Assembly: GCF_048771995.1 (NCBI RefSeq)
Contig: NC_133024.1
Location: forward strand, 27,296,001 to 27,360,000
DNA length: 64,000 bases
Source of the DNA: Taeniopygia guttata
Lineage: Eukaryota; Chordata; Aves; Passeriformes; Estrildidae
Reading direction: 5' to 3'
In this document: positions 1 through 10,303 of the stretch, one piece after another
Layout of the letters: each line of letters begins with the position of its first letter
Numbering within the stretch: position 1 is the stretch's first letter
Position numbers and translations under genes: made by a program
Notes under the pieces: model-generated
The model's input: only the letters and a program-made list of their open reading frames with translations
Told to the model about the DNA's origin: nothing
Database searches by the model: none

Positions 1-976
1 ACCATCTCCACAATACTCTCGGATCAATAGCTCAATTAAGCAAAGAGTATATGAAAATATTATTGTAAATATTATCGTAATGAGTGTTTTTATCACTTTT
101 GGGATTGATTTACTGATTCATTGTTTTCTGACCTTGAAGAATATGCAATTAAAAGATGCCCCCAGGATAAAAATTGCTACTAGAACTTCAGTTGGCACAT
201 ATTTCTTCTCAGTTTCAAAAATTCTCAATGTGCTTTCAAAGATATTTCAATTTAACTTTACCATACCACTATGTTATCTCTCCCTAGCACTTCTCACCAG
301 AGCACACTACAGCTTTTAACACAGGAAGTGCAATGGGGTTGTATTTTGAGACAGCAAATGTTTTGCAGGTGTAAAGGTTGCAAACATAACCTATTTTCAA
401 CAACACTGGAAATAAGCAACAGAAAGCTACACCTTTGGATTTTTTTTCCCTCTGGAAAAAAAAAAGTCTCAGCATTGCTGCAAGGTACTCTATATCTGAA
501 GAAACTGTAGTTCGACTAAAAAGCCATAGAAGCAAAATCTTTCAATGTGCTGCTATTCAGAGCTGCTCTGGACGGGATTAGGAACTGAAGACCTGGGAAG
601 ACCCCACTTGCTGCATTTTCCCTACACCCAGGTGCCCACTGCCGCTCTTCCCAAAGGAGCCACACAGCTCCCAGGCTGGCAGACACTGTCCACATGTGTT
701 TACACACACGATGTTTTTTCTGTCAGGATTTAAACCGAAGATCCAATCCCATTACTGCCAAGTAATTGCACTATTTAAGAGGATGTCAGAGAACTAACAG
801 TTAGCACAGAATTCTAAACTCCATCAACGGGCACTAGCACACTCAGCCTCTCTGGGAAACTGTCAATCTCCAAAATGTTGTCAGGTTTAAAAATTTTAAG
901 TTTCTTTCACTGAATTTGATTTTATGTCACCGGTGTAAACTACAGATCTCAATATGTACACTTGGGGTGATTTAAA

Positions 977-984
977 TCACACCT
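977..984 (+). promoter_or_regulatory. T-box half-site in TBX15 intron 1
   Basis: The octamer TCACACCT is the consensus T-box half-site, here inside AATCACACCTGA. Its position inside the intron of a T-box gene makes autoregulation possible. An 8-mer is expected about twice by chance in a window this size, so the site is only a candidate. Confidence 0.3.
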
Positions 985-2512
985 GAACAGATTATACTAA
1001 TTGTACAAAAATGACAATGTAAATGCCATCTGATGGTGTCTCAATATATTCAGGAATTTTTTCAATACTCTCAGACTGGTTTTAGCGCATTATTTAAACT
1101 ATTGTAACCTTATTCATCCAGATCAGAAGGCAGGAAAAAATAAACGTTGGAAAAAAAATATTTTTTTGGTCTTTGAAGACTTAAGACTGCAAGCAAAGAT
1201 TCATTCAGGAACCCAACGAATTACAAAAGGAACGGTGATCTGTGTGAATAGAAGTGACTCAAATGGCACCTACTGTGTTGTAAAACAATGTAAATGCTCT
1301 TTCCTGAATGCAGTGCTCTTGGAAGGCATCTTTCCGCTTTTCCATCTGAGAAAAACATCAGTTTTCCTTAAAGATAGATACGGATAAAGCAGGACACTTC
1401 TGCCTGAGGAGAGGCTAGCTGGGCTGATATTTGATATAAGCGCTCAGTCCCAAATGGGAGGAGGGGGAAGTGATTGATGGTTCGCAAGGAATTACTTGAC
1501 TTTTGCTTGTAACAGAAGCTTTTTGGATTCTCCCAAAGTTCTTGTCGAAGACAAGAAACATCTTTTGAAACACCAACTTTCACCCTTACCAGCAGATGGA
1601 ATAAACCTGTGTAAAAAATGCTGCAGCTTTAAAACGCATATTTCATAAAGGAATAAATTGCTTGACGGGCTGCCCTTTTCCCAACGCTCTGCTGTTCTTT
1701 AAGGTTTGCTGCTATTATTCTATTACCTGCCCTCTTAATACAGTGTGAGTAATTCACCTCTCTGCAGGAGGAGTTGCACAAACCCAGCAGCAGGCGTTCC
1801 CCAATTCCGTAAGGCGCATATTACCACAGGAACAAATCCTTCTCGCTCTCTGTCTCCTCAGGCTCCAAGGTCAGAGGTGTGTGAACTTGACTAAGACAAC
1901 CCTTTCCCGAGCCTCCACAGGGCTCGGCTCTCCTGGCTCTCATCTGGACAACTCCATCTGCCTCCTGCAATTGTCTCCTCTGGGAAATTCGAGAGTATTA
2001 GCTCTGCTGCTGGGCTATGGGGGAACAGAGGAATTAGGAGGGAAAGATTTTCGCATTTTCTTCCATCGTGTACACAAGGGAGCAGCGGATCTGAGCTCTG
2101 CATCCCCTCTTTAAGAGGCAAACTGATGATCCAACAGGTGGAATGAATTAATACAATCCCAGTCACACACGAATTCGTTAGAAAGACTTCTCATCAATAA
2201 TACCCAATCCCAAGGCAAAGGCAAAGCTGGCACTCTCTTGTCTAACATCTCGTTGTCACAGAGCATGGCTCGTCTACAAGCCTCGAGGAACATGCAAAGG
2301 ACGATGTACACCAATGTGCTCTACCTAGGGAAAGAGACGAGAAAAATTGCTCTGCCAGCTCTTGAAATCCTAGCCCCATCCACCGAGCACTCAAACAAAA
2401 GCTGAAGTGAGAAACCGAATTAAGTCACTCCCTCTTCACGGGTTTTACAGCCACTGCTCAAAGAACGGACTTCATCAATATAAGCATTCAGAAGCAAGTG
2501 TATTAAAAAAAT

Positions 2513-2635
2513 TAAAATAAAATAAAATAAAATAAAATAAAATAAAATAAAATAAAATAAAATAAAATAAAATAAAATAAAATAAAATAAAATAAAATAA
2601 AATAAAATAAAATAAAATAAAATAAAATAAAATAA
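2513..2635 (+). repeat. (AAAAT)n microsatellite
   Basis: About 24 almost perfect copies of the pentamer AAAAT (equivalently TAAAA) run for roughly 123 bases in TBX15 intron 1. It is flanked by an A-rich run on the left and by ordinary sequence on the right. The purity suggests a recent expansion that is probably polymorphic. Confidence 0.97.
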
Positions 2636-3619
2636 TTAGGAAGTAGAAGGGTCAATCGCATTTTCTCTTGCTCTTAAAATCTCTTTACCTCTCCTGAGGG
2701 CGGGCGGGCCGGGAGGCTCCCGCACCCCCGCCGGCCGAGGGGGTTTGCCCGTGGGTAAGGAGGAGCGGGAGCCCCGCGGCGGAGCGGGGTTGGGATGGAC
2801 ATCGATGCAACCTCCCTGGAGACACGGGAGAGCGACACACCGCGCTAAAAGAGCTGAAGGTTATACTCTTGTCAGCCACTGAAGGCTTTGTCCAACTCCC
2901 GGATCTTAATCTTAAAGATAAGCACATGTAATAAACACATAGTGGGTCTTAAAATGTGCGCCGTGTTTTTTCGCTCTTTGCAGAGGCTCGCAGTACTTCG
3001 CCAGTGTAGATTCAGATAAACACAGGAACGAATAATTAAACTCTCAAAAATGCCCTGCTTTCTGTTGTTTAATTTGTGATTTGAAGGTTGTTCGTTTGTT
3101 TTCGGGGCGTTTTGGGGTTTTTTAACCGGTAGGTGCACTTTTAATACAAGCAACCAAAAACACCGATGGGATGGACGTGTGATACAAAGACTGCACTGGC
3201 AGTAAAATTCGTTCACAAATTTGTTTGTGTGTTTCTTCGCCAGGAAAAGGACGGTCCCAAAGCCGAAAAAGTCTATCTATTTAGTGCCGCACCGCTTTGT
3301 TCTGCCTTTGAAGCGCTTGTGCTCGTCTCGCCGTGAAGAGACTCTGACCGCCTGAAGGAGCAGCCGTATTTTTGTGAAGGCAAACGCGTCCGCGGAAACA
3401 CGTTCCCACCCACACTCTCCAAAAAATGTTTAAAAGTCTTAAACTTTCGGCAAGGAAAGGAGTGCGCTCGGCTCTGCCTCGGTCTGTCCCTGCGCCCTTG
3501 GGGTGGCGAAGGGACGAGCCGACGAATGCCACCGCCGTGAGCGACGGTAAACAATATATTCATCAAGGGAGGCAACGCCTGGGGCCCCCGTGACCTTTCC
3601 GCTGCTCAGGTTAAATCTA

Positions 3620-4530
3620 TAAATACCCAGAAGACATCCGAGCCCATTGTTTTGCTGCCCTCTGAAACCGAACCTGCCAAGGGGACGGAGGGCCGTCCCG
3701 CCACCCTCCTCCTCCTCCTCCTTCTCCTCCTTTGGCCTGTCGGCGGCGAGAGCTGAGTGCCGGGGGAGGATGCGGGAGCGCGGCCGCGGGCGGCGGCGGA
3801 GCAGCGGGGGAGGCTCCCCGGAGCCCCTGGGCGAGCTCTGCCTCCCCCGGCCCGGCCGCGGCCCCACGCGTGGCGCGCCCGAGTGCACGGGGTGGGAAAG
3901 AGAAGGTGAGAAAGCCGCTGTAATCCCGAATTCCTTTTCACAACCTCGTGGTTGAACCCGCACATGATTAAAATCCAGGTTTATCCCCCTTTTAAATGAG
4001 TCTCGTAAGAAAAGCACATTGGCGACAAAATTCATGTCTAAGATATAAATAGCTCGGATGCTCGGGAGATGTTTCTTACAAACCTGGGGGATTCATCCGC
4101 TTGCTTTTCTCACCTTTGCCCATGCCACAGCCCGACCCGGCACCTCCCAGCCTGCCACCTCTCTTCTCCCAGGAAGATGCGGCCCCGGAGGGAGGGCAGG
4201 TCTCTAGGGGAGACTCGGTCTCGCCAATATCGTCACCGAAGAGTTCGGGCACGGCTGTAAGATGGCACGTAAGGGGTCAGGGATTCCGCCAAAACGGGGA
4301 AACAAGTAGCGCTGCCTCCCAGGCGCTCCCGAAGCTGCGGTTTGTACACGTCCAGCACAGATCCGCACCGACGCGGGGACTGAAGCGGGGCCGCTCCGCC
4401 GCCTCCTCCCCTCAGCCCTGCCGGAGGACGTGTCCCGAGCTTGGGAGAGAAATCCTCATACCCGCCTGAACGCAAAATATCTGGGCACAGGAGAGCGGAG
4501 CATTGCCCTACTCGTGGCCGCATTTAGCTG
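3620..4530. promoter_or_regulatory. CpG-rich island in TBX15 intron 1
   Basis: GC-rich, CpG-rich DNA with GGCGGCGG-type runs and a CCTCCTCCT tract around 3705-3731. Donor-like sequences occur on both strands: AAG|GTGAGAAA on plus after 3904, and AAAG|GTGAGAAA on minus with the last exon base near 4113. This could be an intronic promoter or enhancer of TBX15. Overlapping long open frames on both strands lack any recognisable domain and are treated as chance. Confidence 0.5.
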
Positions 4531-4841
4531 CCCGCACTGAATAGTTTTCAGACCCTCCCGCGCTGAAATTGAGGCAATTTAGGCGAAAAGATCGATAAAT
4601 GGGGCTAGACCGATTTAGCTTATCCCACGAAAATCAGGACATAATTTCCCAGCGCGTACTGCACGACTTGCGGCCTCTCCGCAAGCACCCCCGTAGCAGC
4701 AATACCGCCAGCAGAAGGAACAGCCCCGTCGCTACTCGGGGGCAGCGGCTTTGAGTGTTGAACCTTTGGGACGCTATAAAAATTCCCTTTTCTATTTTTT
4801 TTTTCAATATCGCTGGAGATTTGGCAAGTTTAAAATACGTT

Positions 4842-4849
4842 AGGTGTAA
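4842..4849 (+). promoter_or_regulatory. T-box-like half-site AGGTGTAA
   Basis: AGGTGTAA differs from the T-box half-site AGGTGTGA by one base. It lies in an AT-rich block (about 4760-5010) that also contains several TAATTA/TTAAT homeodomain-like words and a GACTGT-7nt-ACAGTC inverted repeat at 4965-4983. The block resembles a developmental enhancer, but this rests on motif reading only. Confidence 0.2.
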
Positions 4850-5239
4850 AGTTTGTTCTTAATTAGGTCTTGTAAAGATGGAATTTGGTGGTCATTATAG
4901 AGCCGCTAATCAATTTTCACCCAGCAGCAAAAGTACACCGCGGAGGAATTAGGTTTAATGAAGTGACTGTGCAAATTACAGTCGCAGACTTTATTTAAAG
5001 TCTATCAACCTCCTAAAAATGATTTCTCAAACTGTTCTTGATTTCCTTTACTTTATGAAAAACATCACGTATACTTTCTGAGGTTTCGGGCACTAGCAGC
5101 CATTCTCTCCCGCTCTCCAATTTGGTGCATGGAGAGTTTTCCAATTCGAATTCACGGAGGAAAAGGCAAATTAAACTTTTAGACCGTATAAAAAGATATC
5201 CCATTGCGGCTAAATATTTATTTTAAAACTGTTCTAAAA

Positions 5240-5254
5240 ATAATAATAATAATA
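5240..5254 (+). repeat. Short (AAT)n run
   Basis: Five AAT units followed by an A-run in AT-rich intronic DNA. Confidence 0.8.
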
Positions 5255-5924
5255 AAAAAAAAGTCCAAACATAAAAAATAGACTGAGGCACAGACAATTT
5301 TCTGTTGTTAGAAAGTGGATTTTTGTCTGTGAGTGCGTATTTATTTTTTTGAACGGGGAAGCCTCTGAAACCGTAGGCTAGTTTTTGACTGGTTGATCGC
5401 TGCTGTCCCCTCTCCTTTATGCCCGTCCCTCCGCTGAGAGACGACCCTGGCAGCAGATTTTACCTACTTCTCCTTAGGCTCCGCACCGGGAAAGGCTGCT
5501 GGCTGTTAAAAGAAAATTGAAATGCGGTTCCTTGAGGGCATAGAGGGGCTAGGACATCATGGTCTTTAGCTCCCTTCAAAAACACTTCAGTTTTGGTTTT
5601 TTTTAACAGCAAATATTTTTGATACCTCGATCTAAAATTCTTTCTCTTTTTTTCCCCACTCCTTTTGTTTCGTTGGTTTGGGTGTTTTTACTCTTACTTT
5701 TGGACAGCTTATGTTAATTCATAGATCAGGGAACGTCACGCAAAATAAATAAAAACGAAATTTAGAAGGTGTTCCAAGTGCAGCAGAATGGACTTGGCAG
5801 GAGTGGAGGATATTTCTGCCCTTTTTCTTAGGGACTGCTCAAAGAAATCGTTTGACCTTTTTGCCCCATCCGAAGACTAAAAGCAAAGAGAAATCACCTA
5901 AAATTCGCTTTCTCCCCACACTAT

Positions 5925-6760
5925 AGCTGTGAGAGCGGGGCCGCCCCCTCTGTCCCTTGTTAAGGCCCTGGGGAACGGCCCGTGGGGAGGCGAGAAGGGC
6001 GCGGGGACAGCTCGGGGAGCGAGGCCCAGCGCGTTTTCACCCTCGGGATCGTCGCGGATCCGCGGCTGCGTTTGCGGAGCCGTCGTTTTAGGCCGGAGAG
6101 GAACGGCCGTGGGGGAGACGAGGAGACCGAGGGTTTGGCTTGAGCCAAATGAGAGCTGCGAGCTACCGGATCCCTTTTAAATAAAAATAAACAAACGAGA
6201 GTTGAAAGTTAAGAGTACGGACACCAAGAGGGAAGTGCTGTGCTCCCTCTCCCCTAACCCCGTCCCGCCGGCCTTGGGGCCGCGGACCCGGCGGCCACAC
6301 TCCGCGGCTCCCGGGAGGAGCCAGGCTCGGGAGCGGGGCTGCACTCCTCGCAGTGCCCCTTACCCGCTGAGATCCTTTTCCCTGCCGGGAGCGTTTTCCC
6401 TCCGGAGAAGTCCCCCCTCCGCATCCCCCCGCGCTTCCGTCCCGGGAGCGAAGCGAGGCCGCGCCGGCCGGAGCCCAGCGGGTCCGGTCCCGGGAGAAGG
6501 ATCCCGAGCTGCGGGAGTGCGCAGCGGGTCTCCATTGCTCCGAAGAGCCGGTCACCCTCGCCCCGGAGCAGCGCTGATCCTGGATGCCCACATCCTCCTC
6601 CTACACCGAAACCTCCGCTTAGGGCGGCACTGCCTCCGCGGGGAGTACACGGGGGGTAGCCGGTGACTCGGAAAAGAGGAGAGAGGTGCAACTCGCACCC
6701 CACTCCTTTGCCCCAGACCCACCCGGCAACTCCATGACCGGGGCCCGGGAAACTGAGGCA
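5925..6760. promoter_or_regulatory. CpG island in TBX15 intron 1, next to the first exon
   Basis: Dense CpG and high GC content from about 5925 to 6760, beginning about 430 bp downstream (in gene direction) of the TBX15 exon. With the exon and promoter region at 7060-7950 it forms a bipartite promoter island, as is common for developmental regulators. The open frames here on both strands show arginine-, glycine- and proline-rich products with no domain, as expected from base composition. Confidence 0.65.
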
Positions 6761-6943
6761 AAACAAAACGTGTGTCCCCGAACACCCGAGAAGGACTATC
6801 GCGATCGACAGGCACGGAGAGAGTGAAAGGAGAGAGGGTTAAAATGGAAGCAGAGGGGACACGCCGTTCCTCGCGGGAGATCATGGAGATATGTTGGGGG
6901 AAAAGAGACACAGCGAGTAATAGAAAGTCCCCGTAAACTGAAA

Positions 6944-6968
6944 AGAAACAAACAAACAAACAAACAAC
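6944..6968 (+). repeat. (CAAA)n run
   Basis: Tandem CAAA units followed by A-rich sequence, just 3' of the TBX15 exon in gene direction. Confidence 0.85.
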
Positions 6969-7001
6969 AAAAAAACCCACAAAAACAACAATACCCAAAG
7001 G

Positions 7002-7027
7002 AAAAAAAAAAAAAAAAAAAAAAAAAA
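7002..7027 (+). repeat. Poly-A tract (A26)
   Basis: An uninterrupted run of 26 A on the plus strand (poly-T in the TBX15 sense) about 165 bases inside intron 1 from the splice donor. No flanking retroelement is recognised. Confidence 0.95.
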
Positions 7028-7192
7028 GGGAAATCTCTGCAAAATTCCCGCTTCCTTTTTTCAGTATTCCCAGTCTCGGATGTTTTCCGGGACGCGCTGC
7101 CCGGCGGGCAGCTCCCGACAGGACTCAGGGCGAGAAGCTGGGAGGGAGCAGGGCGGGAGGGGGGGTCCCGAAGAGAAAGGAGTCGCACTAAC

Positions 7193-7394
7193 CAGGGTTG
7201 AGGTCCAGGCACTGAGTCGGGTCTTCATTGTCCCCCAGCTGGCCATTGGGGCTGAGGCTTTCCATGGACAAATCCAGCCCCTTGTCCTCCCAGTCTCGCA
7301 GTTTCCTCTTTTTATTTGTCCCGATCAAGGCTTCTACCGAGAAAGCGTGCGCTCGGGAGCTGAGGGCCACCGCAGATCTTCGCCTCTCACTCAT
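7193..7394 (-). CDS. TBX15: TBX15 first coding exon (N-terminus)
   Basis: TBX15 is a nuclear T-box transcription factor, mainly a repressor, that controls limb, craniofacial and vertebral skeleton, dorsal skin pattern, muscle fibre type and adipocyte identity. This exon encodes residues 1-67 plus one base (phase 1). The peptide starts MSERRRSAVALSS and is nearly identical to the N-terminus of the long vertebrate TBX15 isoform. Residues 16-25 (HAFSVEALIG) form the eh1-like Groucho/TLE-binding motif shared by TBX15, TBX18 and TBX22. Residues 28-33 (KKRKLR) are a basic nuclear-localisation stretch next to a conserved tryptophan. The end is set by a donor, CCTG|GTTAGT. The ATG has A at -3. The frame stays open upstream to about 7499, but no in-frame ATG precedes this one. 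The T-box domain is encoded by exons beyond the left edge. Human TBX15 also has a shorter isoform starting in the next exon. Confidence 0.95.
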
Positions 7395-7550
7395 CTTATC
7401 CCCCAGCCCAGACCCTTGGGCAGAGGAGCGACCAGTGGCTGGGAGCACACAGCTCGGGGACCAGAGGCAGAGCCTCTTGCCTCTTTCTCCCCCCCCCACC
7501 CCTCCCCAGCTGCACCCCCAGAAGAACCAGCCCTCAGTCTCCTGAAGGCA

Positions 7551-7556
7551 CTACAT
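7551..7556 (-). promoter_or_regulatory. Start-stop upstream ORF (ATGTAG) in TBX15 leader
   Basis: On the minus strand the leader reads CTC-ATG-TAG. It is the only ATG I find between the inferred start site and the TBX15 start codon. Start-stop elements are known in other genes to hold ribosomes on the leader and lower downstream initiation. Relevance depends on the true transcription start lying upstream of 7556. Confidence 0.45.
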
Positions 7557-7645
7557 GAGGCTGCAGATACTCCGCAGGCAGAGCCAGGAGGGTGTGCTCA
7601 GCCCAGGTCCCAGCACTTGCTCAGAGGGGATGCAGGCTGGATTTC

Positions 7646-7663
7646 TTTTTTTTTTTTTTTTTT
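7646..7663 (+). repeat. Poly-T tract (T18)
   Basis: Eighteen T in a row on the plus strand, which is poly-A in the TBX15 leader sense. Confidence 0.95.
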
Positions 7664-7760
7664 CTTCTCCCCTTTCCTTCTGTCTCTCTCTGATTGATCC
7701 AAACTTCTGGGATTTTTTTTTTTCTCCAAGAGTTAGGCAGGCTGCGTGCGCCTGTCAGGG

Positions 7761-7800
<40 letters not shown>
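7761..7800 (+). repeat. Poly-A tract (A40) at TBX15 core promoter
   Basis: Forty consecutive A followed by GG and nine more A. It sits between the CCAAT pair and the inferred transcription start, reading as poly-T in the gene direction. Long dA:dT tracts disfavour nucleosomes. The length is likely to vary between individuals and is also prone to sequencing error. Confidence 0.95.
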
Positions 7801-7802
<2 letters not shown>

Positions 7803-7820
7803 AAAAAAAAATGTCCCCGG

Positions 7821-7867
7821 CCAATAGGAGGGAGAGCTCGGGAGAGACCCAAAAGCTGCGACCCAAT
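7821..7867 (-). promoter_or_regulatory. Paired CCAAT boxes, TBX15 core promoter
   Basis: CCAATAGG occurs at 7821-7828 and again at 7863-7870 on plus, so both are inverted CCAAT (ATTGG) in the TBX15 direction. The spacing is 42 bases, about four helical turns, which suits two NF-Y complexes. I see no good TATA box between them and the coding exon, so this is a TATA-less promoter with NF-Y sites, as inferred from sequence. Confidence 0.55.
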
Positions 7868-8690
7868 AGGGAGGGGAGGGAGACTCGGGCTTGAGGGAGA
7901 GGAATTTTGGCCATCTGAGTCCTGGAACACCGGCCGGGAGAATTAACTGTTTGAAGAACGGGGAGCCAGTAGGAAACCCGTAACTCTAAACACAGAGAGG
8001 GAACAGCTCTCGCACTTCTCTCCACCGCACCCAGGTTTCCCAAAGGCTGCCGCTGGCTAATCCCCACGCAAAGTACCCGAGAGGTGCTTTATCACCCAGC
8101 GGTGCCGGATGACGGGGTGTTTTTAAAACTTCATTTATGCCATGTATTACTTGCCCTTGCCGGTGGAATCGGTGTTTGGCAGAAGCAGAAGCAACGTCTC
8201 GAGGGGATTGAAATTTCACTTCAAAACGATGCGTGTCCGTGGAGTGGCGGGGCTGAGCGGGCGGCGTGGGCTGGCAGAGAGACCCAGGCACACCCGGGCA
8301 TGGGGAGCGCCTTCTCTTTGGGAAGGGATTTTTATCTATATAAAAATATTTTTTTTCCCTTTCCCGCTTCTTTTTGTCACTCTAGCTACAGCGAAAACAA
8401 AGCCGCTAGGTACATATCCCGGCTGCTTGCCTGGATAATATTCAGAATTTTATTTCTACTCTCTTGTTCACTCTGCCCTGACATCCGCCCGGCTGAGGCG
8501 GGTCCGCAGCTGCTCCCACGCCCCTCGGTCACGCGTGGCGCAGGGAGGGGGGGGCTCGCAGTGAAAAGCAGCAAGGGCAGCTTTTGAGAAGGTGACAGAA
8601 GCGTGTGTATTTATTAGCTGGTGGGACCCCGGAAAAATATGTGAAGTCAAGCGAAACACTGTACATAGAAAATACAGCGGGGAAAGGCGC

Positions 8691-8728
8691 TTCACAAGTT
8701 CAAAATAAATTCACAAGTTCAAAATAAA
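8691..8728 (+). repeat. Perfect 19-bp tandem duplication
   Basis: TTCACAAGTTCAAAATAAA occurs at 8691-8709 and again at 8710-8728 without mismatch, suggesting a recent local duplication. Confidence 0.95.
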
Positions 8729-9804
8729 ATAGAAATAAAGTACGAGAGGGGATTAGCATGAACAGAGCCGCAGTGGAAAAGCGGGCAAAGAGACATACAA
8801 ATTTTCAGGAAGGGATTATTTTTGTCCATTGCTTCTCAGCTGCTCCCCGAAGGTGCAAAGCTGCTTAGGGCAGGTTTTTCATAGACGATTTTTTTCCTAT
8901 GGGGCTGGAAACAAGTGAAAGGGGAGCGTGGAGGGGAAAAACACTTCCTTTTGCTCCCAGAGTGAATCCATGGTGCCCACGTCAGCGCGGGACGACGGAG
9001 CCCTTCAGCCCGCTCTCCCCGGCCTAAAGCGCCGACTGACAACAGCCCGCCGGCGTTCCCACGCACGGAAACGGATTCCAGATGAAAAACGGGAAAGAGC
9101 CACTTCTTCCGAAATCCCTGCTGAACCCTGTTATCTAGGCCGAGGAGCAGGTTTTGTACGTCTCCATCACCCGCCCTACAGCCCTCATCCCCCCTCCCCG
9201 TCGCTCCTTTCCCCTCCCCTCCAGCACACCTCCTTGACAGGTCACTCTCGGCGGGCTCAGCGAGGGCACAGCGGCGCTGCCACACGGGATGGATGCGGTG
9301 AATTCCCCACCCTGGCACTGCCCGCTCCCCGGCCCCGCGGGGAGCCGTGCCGGGCAGGAGTGGCAGCAAGAAGGGACGAGTCAGGGGCTTGGAGGAAGCC
9401 GACAGCGGGAGCGGGGACTCGGAGGAGGGCACACGTGTTTCCAGCGGGTCTCCCAGCTGTGTGTCTTTTCCCAGGCGAAGGAATGTCTCAAAAAAAAAAA
9501 AAATCCCCCAAAAACCCCACCAAAACAATTCTTTTCCATCTTTTCTAAAGCCTCGGAAACACTTGTCTGGGATGCAGACACTGAGGAAGGCTTTCAAAGA
9601 AGCTGGAGGGAAATTTTAGCAAAAGAGCCCAAGAAAATAGTGGATTCTTTATAGCGTTTTAGTGAAAAGAAATGGTGCTGGAAAGGCAGGGAGATTTAAG
9701 CGAATTTTGGGAACTGATGTAAGAACTCAGAAATACGTTTTCCAGAGCAGTAAGTGTGGTTTTACTGGTGGACGGTTTAAAGCAGCCCCGACCCCTTTCG
9801 GGTC

Positions 9805-9811
9805 TCTTACC
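9805..9811 (-). other. Strong minus-strand splice donor upstream of TBX15
   Basis: In the minus-strand sense the sequence is CCCCAAG|GTAAGAG, close to the ideal donor, with the last exonic base at 9811. The upstream side (9812 to about 10560) is CpG-rich. This is the arrangement expected for a non-coding alternative first exon of TBX15 that would splice into a downstream exon. No transcript evidence is available here. Confidence 0.35.
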
Positions 9812-10272
9812 TTGGGGCTCTCTCCTGTGCGAGCTGAGGTGTCCGAGCACTCCGCGCTCGGCTCTGGCAGCCGAGCACAGCCTCTGCAGCACCGACAAGA
9901 GACACAGCGCACTTTCCAAGCCAACACGGCCCCTGATTGTCAAACCCCAGGGAGCAGATCCTTTTGCCAGGGGCGGGAGAGCAGCTCCCCGCGGTCCCGG
10001 ACACCGCTCCCGGAACCGCGGGGATTCACGGCCCCGGCAACTGCTCCTCTCCCTCCTCCCTGGCCCTATCCTGGTGCCCGGGAGGTTTAGGACTGCTCGC
10101 CCTCCCTGTGCCCGTCCGCGCCGGGCGTTGAGAAAGCGGTGAACACAAAGGCACTGCTGCTCCGCAGTGCGAGCGGAGAGAGAGGGCAAACCCTGCAGCG
10201 ACCTTGCGGCCCCACTGGATGTGCCGGGGGAAAGGGGAGGGATGAGGGGGGGCGGGGGGGACAGAGAACCAA

Positions 10273-10303
10273 CGCTGCCCCCTCGCAGGGTTCGCTGCCC
10301 CCT
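10273..10303 (+). promoter_or_regulatory. Repeated CGCTGCCCCCT motif pair
   Basis: The 11-mer CGCTGCCCCCT occurs at 10273-10283 and 10293-10303, exactly 20 bases apart on the same strand. The same 11-mer recurs at 12748-12758 and at 24600-24610. It matches the central part of the inverted CTCF consensus, but at this pair the flank after CCCCCT fits poorly. It may bind CTCF weakly or another zinc-finger protein. Confidence 0.3.

Larger units (their letters stand above)
1..7192 (-). other. TBX15: TBX15 intron 1 (5' part)
   Basis: This stretch lies immediately downstream (minus strand) of the splice donor of the TBX15 exon and holds no recognisable T-box coding sequence. I looked for the next TBX15 exon, which should carry the start of the T-box domain, and did not find it, so it lies below coordinate 1. 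The leftmost 2.6 kb is AT-rich. From about 2690 onward there are alternating CpG-rich blocks (about 2690-2860, 3620-4530, 5925-6760) and AT-rich blocks with homeodomain- and T-box-like words. Open frames in the CpG-rich blocks on both strands look like chance frames in GC-rich DNA. Confidence 0.85.
7395..7760 (-). other. TBX15: Probable TBX15 5' UTR
   Basis: The sequence upstream of the TBX15 start codon has no convincing splice acceptor, so the leader is probably continuous with the coding exon. If the CCAAT pair at 7821-7867 sits 80-100 bases from the start site, transcription would begin near 7740-7770, giving a leader of about 350 nt. It contains an 18-base T run on plus (7646-7663) and one upstream ATG, which is immediately closed by a stop. 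The exact start site is inferred, not seen. Confidence 0.5.

Noticed and set aside
3439..4035. 198-codon minus-strand frame in TBX15 intron 1
   Set aside because: Runs of E, R and G come from CCTCCT and CGG repeats. It has no homology I can recognise.
7395..7499. 35-residue N-terminal extension of TBX15
   Set aside because: The frame is open but has no ATG (it would begin at GTG), and vertebrate TBX15 starts at MSERRRS.
8334..8345. TATATAAAAATA as a plus-strand TATA box
   Set aside because: Isolated AT-rich word with no initiator, gene or transcript-like structure downstream.
8836..9597. 253-codon minus-strand open frame
   Set aside because: No recognisable family, low-complexity stretches from homopolymers, and an overlapping 206-codon frame on the opposite strand. 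Treated as compositional.
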